Shown here piece after piece: positions 1 to 6,405 of a DNA stretch of 6,405 nucleotides. The stretch is from Acetobacteraceae bacterium UBA6159 (lineage in GTDB: Bacteria; Pseudomonadota; Alphaproteobacteria; Acetobacterales; Acetobacteraceae): assembly GCA_002422345.1 (NCBI GenBank), contig DIUL01000068.1:1-6405 (forward strand), written 5' to 3'. Numbering within the stretch: the stretch's first letter is position 1; each line of letters starts with the position of its first letter. Below the pieces are notes generated by a model. The model was not told the origin of the DNA and did not search any database. It saw nothing but the letters and a program-made list of their open reading frames with translations. A program made the position numbers and the translations under genes.

Positions 1-652
1 CCTCGCTCCGGGTTGAGCAGATACCCGCATCCAGGTTCGGGGCGTGATTGTAGCCGCCGATGAACGCAATTCCGTGACGCTCCTGGAACCGAGGCGCTGA
101 CGGCCGGACCACGACAGGCCACGGCACGACATTGACCTTTTCGCCGAACCCGGCCGCCCTCAGGACAGATGCTTCATGGGTCGAATGGGTGATCACCTGG
201 TCCGCTGCCATCACCGCCATCAGTTCGGCCAGGCGCACCGCCTCGGCCCGCTGCGCCAGGGCAGGCTCATGCAGGACGGCGGCCTGCCGGTGCATCCGCA
301 GGTGATGGAGATCGGCGACGCTGTAGATCAGGCGCGCATCGGGACAATACTGGCGCGCGAGCGCGGCGTATTTGGACGCGTTGCTCAACCGATGCAGATA
401 GATCACGTCGAATAGCCCGGCCTGCTGGCGCAGCACGTCCTCCACCGTGTGGTGGAACGGAGCACCCGCCACGCTGATGCCCTGCCCGGCCAGGCGGTGC
501 GCGGCTTTGCCGTCCGCGGCATCCAGTTCCAGCGCCGGCACGAAGGTGGTCTCGAACCCCAGCCGGCGCAGCGACGCGATATGGCCCAGGATCGCATGCG
601 ACCCCGCATCCCGCGACAAATCCGGCAACCCATCGTCGATCACCAGCGCTCG
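1..652 (-). other. GT4-type glycosyltransferase domain (GT-B fold), N-terminal half, cut by the window edge
   Basis: The domain starts with RALVIDDGLPDLSRDAGSHA, a first beta strand followed by the P-D-x-x-x-D-A-G-S loop typical of GT4-family enzymes that use a nucleotide-sugar donor. It continues with LRRLGFETTFVPALEL, then FDVIYLHRLSNASKYA and the landmark YSVADLHHLRMHRQA (plus strand 284-325), which matches the D-x-x-D-L-H-x-x-R signature of this subgroup. Next come ADQVITHSTHEASVLRAAG and VNVVPWPV, the end of the N-terminal subdomain. GIAFIGGYNHAPNLDA (plus strand 26-70) begins the C-terminal nucleotide-sugar-binding subdomain. The E-x7-E region lies outside the window. Acceptor and donor cannot be told. 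After DA (plus strand below 26) the sequence no longer resembles the family in this frame, which may indicate a frameshift. The enzyme identity is fairly sure; its fusion to a Hint protein is unusual. Confidence 0.87.
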
Positions 653-3600
653 GCTTGGGCGGCGCCTGGGTCCTTCCTCCCGCAGCGCCACCGCCATGGC
701 GGGCGGCACGGACAGCGGTCGGGACCAGGCCTGGCGAGACGGCCGCCAGGTCTCTCTCTGCCAGCGCTGGCCCTGGCGATCCGCGCGTTCCCGCAACAGT
801 GTGTCCGTCTGGGTCATCAGGAACCTGATGCGACGATCGAGGTCGGTGTCATCAACCTCGGCGGTCAGCAGCGCGGCAATTCCGGCCTCGGCTTCGGCAT
901 CCAGGCTGGTCGGAGGTTCCAGCACCGCCGGATCGGCGAACGATGCGCCGTCCGATTCACGGAAGATCCGGATTTCGTGACGGCTCAGGACCGACAACGG
1001 TTCCGCCAGCAGGTGGTCGAAGCCATGCCGGAACGTCTCCATCCCACCCCCCAACAGGTCGGGACGGGCGCGGTTCGCGAGGATACGGGCGATCGGCGCG
1101 CCATTGGCGGTGACCAGCAGGGGAACCGCCTGGCCAGGATTGGCTTCGTCCAGCACCCACCCCGCCACGCGCTGCCGCGTCACGCTATCCAGATGCCCCC
1201 TCAGACCCCGCTCCCGACCAACCGCCTCGATCGCCGGCACGATGTGGGGGGAGCCGAGGACATCCTTGCCCTGATGCACAAGGCGGACGACATGCGCGCC
1301 GGTCTCCGACAGGCACAGGTCCATCGAGAACCCGAAGCGCCCCTCACCCTCCCCAAGCCCCAGCAGGTCCACCCGGGGCTGGTCGGCCCGGACGTGACCC
1401 ACCGGTTCTCCGTCAACTACAACCAGCACGGCGACAGGCCGCGTCGGCCGGCGGTCGTCCCGTATCCAGCCAGTGACCCGAGTGCGAGTCAGGGCGTCCA
1501 GATGACCACGAAGCTGGATCTCGGCCGCGGGCCGCGGCGCGAGACACAATGGAGAGCCAGGGATGTCCGTTTCATCACCGCGCCGCACGACGCGGATATC
1601 ATGCGAAGACGCTGGTGACAGGGACAGCGGGACTTCGAAGGCATGGCGCCCAAGGCCCAGCCCCGCCAGTTCCAGGTCGCGGCGATACTGGTCCGCCACG
1701 ACATGCGCCACGACCTCTCCATCGACCAGGATGCTCAGCGGAACCGCGGTTTCCGGTTGATCGTCGCAACGAACCCAGCCCGATAGCCGGTCGTGGTTGG
1801 CAACGTCGATGGCCCCACGCATCTGGCCGGAGAGGCGAGCCGTCTCCCAGTCCTCCCGGGACCGCGCGCGTTGTTCCAACCGGCGCAGCACGAGATCGAG
1901 CGCATGCCCGTCCTCGACCCGAGGGGCGCAATACAATGGCCGCGCTTCCCGCCGCCCAGGATACAACTGTCCGTACTCATGTGCGTTATGGAAGATCGCT
2001 CGGCTGCCATCGTCGACGAATGTCTCGGACGGCGCACCCTCCGCGATGATCACATCATGTGTATCCAGTTCGATATGAAAATAGTCGACCTGGTCCATCG
2101 CGGGCACCTGGATGATCGACCGGCCATTCACCAGCGCAGAGGCCGGAATCAGCACACCATCCAGGTACATCGCGTGCTGTGGCGACACCATAAGATCACG
2201 ATGCGGCACCCCGTCCTGCAACGCGTCCTGGCGGATCAGGATGGGCAATACTCGCGTCTGGCCGGCGACGAAGCGCCCCGCATAGCCGCGGCGCCCGATC
2301 CAGCGGATGGGCCTGGACTGGCCAGTATGCGTGCTGACCAGATCGCCGATCGCCAGCGTCTCGACCGGACGCTCCCCGGTCGGAGTCAGGATCATGGTGC
2401 CGAGGAGATAGCAGGCGATGTCCGTGACGGTCGTGTCGGTGTTGCTGGTAACGGTGATTCCATCGCTGACGGACAGGGAGAACTGGGTGGTTGCCAGCCC
2501 GGTGCCGGAGGTGAACGTCAGCGCGCGCAGGGCCGCCTGGACCGCGCTGGGGCTGCCGGTGACGGTGTAGGTCAGGCCGTCCGGCGAAACAGCGCCGGTG
2601 CCCAGGTTCGACAGCGTCCCATTGGCGGCGGACAGGACGACGGTGGCCGTCTCGGTCTGCCCCAGGCTGTTGGCGTCGGGATCGGTCACCACCACGCTGT
2701 CGAAGGGAGTCACGGGCGTCGCGCCCGAGACGTTGCGCGGTCCGGTGATGCCGGAGATGACCGGATCGGTCAGGCTGTTGACGACCGTCGTCGCTGTATC
2801 GGTGGCCGTCGCGAGACCATCCGAGACCGACAGCGTGAACTGCGTCGTGACATCGAACACGGTCGGCGTGAACACCAGTCCGCGCAAGGCGGCCTGCACC
2901 ACAGCGGGCGTGCCCGAGACCGTATAGGTCAGGCCATCCGGCGAGAGCGCGCCACCCCCAAGGTTCGACAGCGTGCCCTGCGCCGCCGACATCACCACGG
3001 TCGCGGTTTCGACCTGTCCCAGAGCCGTTGAGTCCTGATCCGCGATCAGGACACCGACGAACGGATTGATCGGGTTGGCTCCTGTCACCGCCTGGACCGC
3101 GACGGTGCCGGTGATGGTCGGTTCAGCCAAGGCGCGCGCGGTCACCGCCGCATGAACCGTCACGTCCGTGTCGTTGACCGCAAGGTCGAACGTGACCTCG
3201 GTCAGGACCGAGGGTGTATACACAAGCGCCCGGAGCGCCGCCTGGACATCGGCGGCGGCTCCGCTGACGGTGTAGGTCAGTCCATTCGGGCTGAGCGTTC
3301 CCGCTCCAAGGTTCGAGAATGTTCCGACGGCGGCAGACATCGTCACCGACGCGGTCTCGGTCTGGCCGAACGTGACGGCGTCGGGATCGGTCAGGACGAC
3401 GGTGGAGAAGGGGCTGAAGGCTGCCAGGCCCTGCACGCTCTGGCTGGCGACCAGGCCGGTGATCTCCGGGGGCGACAGATCCGTCACCGAGGTGATCGTG
3501 TCGGTCGCCGTCCGGGTCCCGTCGCTGACGGACAGGGTGAAGCCGGTGCCGATCCCGGCAAGGATCGGGGTGAAGGTCAGGGCACGCAACGCGGCCTGCA

Positions 3601-6405
3601 CCGCGGCGGGCGTGCCCGACACGGTGTATGTCAGCCCGTCTGGACTGACCGCCCCGGTGCCGACAGAGCCGAAGAAGCCGTGGAGGGCGGACATGACAAC
3701 GGTTGCGGTCTCGGTTTCGCCGAGGTCGATCGCGTCGTCATCCTCGATCACGACCGATGCGAACGGGGAGATGGCGTTGCCCCCGCTGATCGCCTGCGCC
3801 GCAACGGTTCCGGCAATGACGGGTGTCTGCGGCAGAATGATATCGGTGAAGCCCGTCGGATTGGATGAGTTGGTACGATCGTCGAGGTCGGTCACCAGAT
3901 GCGTGCCCGCGGTCGTGCCGTCGGTCGTCCAGAGTTCGAACCCGGTCGTGCCATCATTGGCCTGGAACAGCACCCGGCCGCCGGGCGCGGCGGTGAAGCC
4001 GTAGATGGCGCTGCCGGCGGCGCCGGGGCGGATATCGGCCAGCAGCATCGTCCCCTCGGCGGTGCCATCCGTGACCCACAATTCGCCGCCAGCGTCGCGC
4101 CCGTAGGGCACGCTGTACACATCGTCGGCATTGCCCGTCACCCCGTCATCGGCGACGAACAGGACCCGGCCATCTTCCAGCGCGAAGAAGTCGCGAATGG
4201 AACTGCCGTTCGTCCCGACCTGGATGTCCCGCAGCAGCGACGTCCCGGCGGTGGTGCCGTCGGTCACCCAAAGCTCATCCCCCGTCGCTGCCTCGATCGC
4301 CGAGAAAACAAGGCGGCCGTCGCCGAGGCGGAAGAATTCGTTGATCCGGCTGGAGTTGCTCCCGGCGCGGATGTCGCGGACCAGAGACGTGCCGGCTTCC
4401 GTGCCATCGGACACCCAAAGCTCCCGCCCCGCCGCGGCGGTGGTTGCTGTGAGTGCAACCCGGCCGTCATCCAGCAGTGCGAACCTGTTGGGGCTGGCGC
4501 TGCCGGTGCCGGTGCGAATGTCCTTGACCAGCGACGTGCCGTCCGTCGTGCCGTCGCTGATCCAGAGTTCGGTGCCGGTCGTGCCGTCCGTCGCGCTGAA
4601 CATCACCCGCCCGTCATTCATGCGGGTCAGGCCAACGGGATTGCTGCTGTCGATGCCGGCCCCGATGTCCTTCAGGAGCGTCGTGCCGGCCGTCGTTCCG
4701 TCCGTCACCCAAAGCTCGGCGCCGTTGGTGCCGTCATTCGCGCGGAACAGCACCCGCCCGTCGGCCATCGTCACGAAGCCTTCCGGGAAGCTGTGCGCGC
4801 TGCCTGGGGCGATGTCCTTCAACAGCGACGTACCGGCGGTCGTGCCGTTGGTCACCCAAACCTCGACGCCATTCACGCCGTCATTCGCGGTCAGCAGGAC
4901 CCGTCCATCCCCCAGCGTCGCCACGATGGCGGTGTAGCTGGAGTACCCGGCCTGCCCGATGTCCTTCAGGAGTGATGTGCCCGCGGTCGTCCCGTTGGTG
5001 ACCCAAAGCTCATTGCCCGACGTGCCGTCGTTGGCGTTGAATAGGACCCGCCCGCCCGAGATGACCGTGAACCCGCTGACGTAAGAGCCTGCGTCAGGCG
5101 TCGGGTTGATATCCCTGACCAGATGGGTGCCGCCGACCGTGCCGTCGGTGACCCACAGCTCTCCATCACTGCCCGCGAACAGGAGGCCGGTGCCAGACAG
5201 GCCCGTGTCGGTCAGGCTGCCCAGGACATTCTGCGCAAGCTGGCTGGTACCGGCGGCGGTACCGTCGGTCACCCAAAGCGCCGGCACGCCGGTGGAGTCA
5301 TAGGCGCCGAAGACAACGCGCCCGTCGGCGAGGTTGGCGAACTGATAGGGGAAGGACGATCGGGTGCCGGTGTTGATATCCAACAGCAGGCTGGTGCCAG
5401 CAGACGAGCCATCCGTGATCCACAGCTCAGATCCGCTGGTCCCGTCCGGATCGGCGGCGAACAGCACCTGGCCGGGTCCGAATGCCCCGAAATTATCGCT
5501 GCTCAGGCCAGTATAGGGTGACGAACCTGGATAGATGTCCTTCACCAGCGTCGTGCCGGCACTCGTTCCGTCCGTGATCCATATCTCGGGTCCGCTCGTC
5601 CCGTCATCCGCGACGAACAGCGCCCGTCCGTCGTTCAGGGCGACCAGGCCGCCAAGGAACGAATCGCCGGTCCCGGGATTGATATCCTTGACCAGAGATG
5701 TGTTGGCCGCGGTCCCGTCCGTCACCCAAAGCTCAAACCCATGAGTGGCGTGGTAGGCGCCAAAGATCGCCCGGCCGCCGCCAATGGGGAGGAACGATCC
5801 ATAGATGCTCGGATCAATGCCTGGCTGGATATCGACGAGCAGCGATGTGCCGAATGTGGTCCCGTCGGTGACCCACAGTTCCACGCCCGACACGCCATCG
5901 TCGGCTGCGAAGATGGTGCGGCCGCCCGCCACGGCCGTGAACCCGGTCGGGTTGGAACCGACACTGCCCGCTTCGATCTCCTTCAGCAGAGAGGTTCCGG
6001 CAGCCGTACCGTCGGTGATCCAGAGTTCCAAACCCGATGCGGCATCAGCCAGGCGGAAAAGGGCCTTTCCCCCGCCGATCGCCGTCACCTCATAGATGGC
6101 ACTGTCCGTGGCGCCGGCAGCGAGGTCCTCGACCAGCGTCGTGCCACCGTCGGTGCCGTCGGTGACCCACAGTTCCAGACCATGGGTACCATCATCCCCA
6201 ACAAACAGGGCCCGCCCATCGCCCAGCGCGGTCAATGGCCCGGTGATGCCGTTGACGATGCTGTATGCACCATCCGGTCCGACATTCTTCAGAAGGCTGG
6301 TACCCGCCGTGGTTCCGTCGGTGACCCAAAGCTCCTCCCCGACGCCAGCGGTCACCGCCGCGAACACCGCTCGGCCTGCCGACAACTGTGTGATGTAGTG
6401 CGGAT
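1..6405 (-). CDS. Giant multidomain protein: ELWxxDGT repeats, cadherin-like domains, Hint domain, 103-aa repeats, GT4 glycosyltransferase (partial at both ends)
   Basis: One minus-strand frame stays open across all 2134 full codons, with neither start nor stop inside, so this is the interior of a single gene. I translated it completely. Every recognisable domain lies in this same frame, which rules out a frameshift between them. Order from the N terminus: ELWxxDGT repeats (residues 1-854), four cadherin/Ig-like domains (about 861-1330), a Hint_2 domain beginning at Cys 1331 and ending near 1465, a tail (1466-1529), three 103-residue repeats (1530-1838), a charged linker (1839-1917) and the first part of a GT4-type glycosyltransferase (about 1918 onward). 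I saw no signal peptide or obvious transmembrane segment, but the true N terminus is missing. The repeat-rich front suggests export or surface display, while the C-terminal enzyme suggests a role in glycan synthesis. How these are reconciled is unknown. The open frame and domain order are certain; the overall function is not. Confidence 0.96.
653..889 (-). other. Charged helical linker before the glycosyltransferase
   Basis: This stretch of about 79 residues is first acidic and Ala-rich (DAEAEAGIAALLTAEVDDTD), then strongly basic with heptad-like hydrophobic spacing (RRIRFLMTQTDTLLRERADR), then Trp/Arg/Gln-rich (GQRWQRETWRPSRQAW) and finally Pro/Arg-rich (EEGPRRRPS). It looks like one or two helices plus a flexible hinge leading into the Rossmann-type start of the enzyme. 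Helix and coiled-coil character is judged by eye. No catalytic motif is visible. Confidence 0.55.
890..1816 (-). repeat. Three tandem copies of an unidentified 103-residue domain
   Basis: Three homologous units start at plus-strand 1816, 1507 and 1198, exactly 309 bp (103 codons) apart. Each opens with R-G-x-h-D (GAIDVANHDR, GHLDALTRTR, GHLDSVTRQR; h = hydrophobic), then a G-W-V/I-x-D/C-D/E motif (SGWVRCDD, TGWIRDD, AGWVLDE). A P-V or A-V-P strand, a V-D-G-E or A-N-G-A-P turn, an A-x-x-x-R-x-D-L motif (ADQYRRDL, ADQPRVDL, ANRARPDL), a Gly-rich loop, G-x-x-x-F-x-x-x-L or similar, and a final strand such as HDIRVVRRG or HEIRIFRES follow. The first two units end with GSPLCLAP and GSPHIVPA; the third diverges there. 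The pattern suggests a small all-beta domain, possibly carbohydrate-binding because of its position before a glycosyltransferase, but I do not recognise the family with certainty. The unbroken register argues for a defined structural unit. Confidence 0.85.
1817..2008 (-). other. Post-Hint tail and helical connector
   Basis: About 64 residues follow the Hint domain: an IFHNAHEYGQLYPG stretch, a short LYCAPRVEDG segment containing one Cys, then ALDLVLRRLEQRAR, which looks helical and basic. A segment with F-x-N, L-Y-P, C-A-P and a helix ending in R-A often trails Hint_2 domains in alphaproteobacterial proteins, so I read this as the normal end of the Hint module rather than a new domain. It connects to the first 103-residue repeat through DWETARLSGQMR. 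No specific function can be assigned. Confidence 0.6.
2009..2413 (-). other. Hint_2 (Hedgehog/intein) domain
   Basis: The domain begins at Cys 1331 (codon 2411-2413) with CYLLGTMILTPTGERPVETL and AIGDLV, the classic Hint opening in which the Cys is the nucleophile for the N-to-S acyl shift. The middle contains RPIRWIGRR and a tRVLPILIR strand, then SPQHAMYLDG, the position of the catalytic block-B-type histidine, followed by LIPASALVNG. Near the end is VDYFHIELDTHDVIIAEG and SETFVDD, a hallmark of the bacterial Hint_2 group. The length of about 135 residues is normal. In Hedgehog proteins and inteins this fold cleaves or splices the peptide bond at the Cys. Bacterial Hint_2 domains are common in large alphaproteobacterial exported proteins, where their activity is mostly unproven. 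Cys and His are retained, so N-terminal cleavage is chemically possible. Splicing looks unlikely, since no clear intein-type C-terminal junction is seen. Confidence 0.92.
2414..3841 (-). repeat. Four tandem cadherin/Ig-like beta-sandwich domains
   Basis: Four related blocks of about 116-119 residues begin near 3823, 3472, 3124 and 2767, each opening with a P-x-I-x-G type strand (PVIAGT, PEITGL, PTITGT, PVISGI). Shared landmarks are a D-P-D or D-x-D acidic turn, G-Q-T/V-E-T-A, then GTLSNLG, SPDGLTYTVSG, VQAALRALTFTP and FTLSVSDG followed by TATDT. These patterns are typical of cadherin-like or VCBS-like repeats in large bacterial surface proteins, where acidic turns often bind calcium; calcium binding here is inference. 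The second block departs from the others at its C-terminal end (EVTFDLAVNDTD replaces the usual FTLSVSDG strand). The fourth block leads directly into the Hint cysteine with the short sequence DTTVTDIA. The domains probably act as a spacer between the ELWxxDGT array and the Hint domain. The exact family is uncertain. Confidence 0.82.
4085..4276 (-). repeat. Lengthened ELWxxDGT unit (64 residues, 15-residue insertion)
   Basis: The fifteenth copy is 64 codons long, 15 more than the standard unit. The extra residues lie just before the next ELW, after the usual VADDG loop, and include VTGNADDVYSVPYGRDAGG with two tyrosines and several acidic residues. The insertion falls in the loop preceding the ELW strand, where a beta-rich repeat would tolerate it. 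It could be a ligand-binding or contact loop, but nothing here identifies a partner. Confidence 0.8.
5162..5281 (-). repeat. Shortened ELWxxDGT unit (40 residues, ALW variant)
   Basis: This is the eighth copy in the window. It starts with ALWVTDGT instead of ELWVTDGT and is only 40 codons long. The stretch that normally carries the DGRVLF strand is reduced to GTGLLFAGSDG, running straight into the next ELW. The deletion is a whole number of codons and keeps the frame. It may mark a boundary between two structural modules of the array, for example the end of one propeller, or simply a degenerate unit. Confidence 0.8.

Larger units (their letters stand above)
3842..6405 (-). repeat. Array of 17 ELWxxDGT repeats (49-residue period) within the giant protein
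   Basis: Seventeen copies of E-L-W-V/I-T-D-G-T can be read. The plus-strand upper ends of the motifs are 6334, 6175, 6028, 5881, 5734, 5587, 5428, 5281, 5161, 5011, 4864, 4717, 4570, 4423, 4276, 4084 and 3937. Eleven of the 16 intervals are exactly 147 bp (49 codons). The others are 53, 53, 40, 50 and 64 codons. A unit runs roughly ELWVTDGTTAGTSLLKDI, then a Gly/Ser/Asn-rich loop, a hydrophobic strand, DGRVLF, and an Asp/Asn-Asp-Gly loop before the next ELW. This is the known ELWxxDGT repeat family, found in large, often exported bacterial proteins. The short strand-turn units of about 49 residues would fit beta-propeller blades, which is inference. The array enters from outside the window, so the total copy number is higher. 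The copies differ in synonymous bases, so the duplication is not recent. Confidence 0.95.

Noticed and set aside
449..1618. Plus-strand open frame of about 389 codons opposite the 103-residue repeats and glycosyltransferase
   Set aside because: The minus strand here encodes clear GT4 motifs and a three-fold repeat. The plus-strand product is low-complexity and Arg/Gln/Pro-rich with no domain.
1985..1993. F-H-N tripeptide after the Hint domain as an intein-type C-terminal splice junction
   Set aside because: Inteins need Ser, Thr or Cys after the HN, but here an Ala follows. No block-F-like strand was seen just before it, and the position matches the usual tail of Hint_2 proteins.
2414..2420. 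A gene boundary between the adhesin-like part and the Hint/GT part
   Set aside because: No stop codon exists in the frame. All parts share the same frame, and the fourth cadherin-like domain runs directly into the Hint cysteine.
1793..3031. Long plus-strand open frame of about 412 codons
   Set aside because: It lies antisense to the Hint and cadherin-like coding region. Its product is rich in Arg, Gly, Asp and Gln without any recognisable domain, as expected for the complement of a GC-rich gene.
3899..4975. Plus-strand open frames across the ELWxxDGT array, with repeating GHPKL or VVPSVTQSS products
   Set aside because: Their repetitive look is the complement of the ELWVTDGT codons on the minus strand. 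The motif period follows the real repeats, and the products match no known family.
1..6405. Promoters, terminators, RNA genes, CRISPR arrays or insertion sequences
   Set aside because: The window is coding throughout. The only regular DNA repeats are protein-coding units in frame, and I saw no spacer structure, inverted terminal repeats or hairpin with a T run that would support such features.

Overview
The whole window is the inside of one very large gene on the minus strand. In the frame whose codons occupy plus-strand triplets 2-4, 5-7, ... 6401-6403, I translated all 2134 codons and found no stop. Neither the start codon nor the stop codon lies in the window, so the true protein exceeds 2134 residues at both ends. 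There is no intergenic DNA, RNA gene, mobile element or CRISPR array. All residue numbers below count from the N-terminal edge of the window (residue 1 = plus-strand 6401-6403).

Layout from N to C terminus (high to low coordinates). (1) 6405-3842: at least 17 tandem ELWxxDGT repeats with a dominant 49-residue period. (2) 3841-2414: four tandem cadherin/Ig-like beta-sandwich-type domains of about 116-119 residues. (3) 2413-2009: a Hedgehog/intein-type (Hint_2) domain beginning with the expected Cys. (4) 2008-1817: a conserved-looking tail after the Hint domain. (5) 1816-890: three copies of a 103-residue repeat in exact register, family not recognised. (6) 889-653: a charged, probably helical linker. 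(7) 652-1: the N-terminal half of a GT4-type (GT-B fold) glycosyltransferase, cut by the window edge.

The architecture is odd. The first half looks like a secreted or surface adhesin-type protein, while the C-terminal end looks like a nucleotide-sugar-dependent glycosyltransferase, normally a cytosolic enzyme. A potentially self-processing Hint domain sits between them. One inference is that the Hint domain separates the two halves after translation. Another is that the Hint domain is only structural and the whole chain is a surface-polysaccharide or surface-protein modification factor. Neither can be decided from sequence alone.

The organism is probably a GC-rich alphaproteobacterium. The Hint_2 type, the GT4 subtype and the strong G/C preference at codon third positions suggest the acetic-acid-bacteria family (Acetobacteraceae). 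This is a judgement from family knowledge, not proof. Long open frames on the plus strand and in the other minus frames are antisense or out-of-frame shadows of this repetitive, GC-rich coding sequence.
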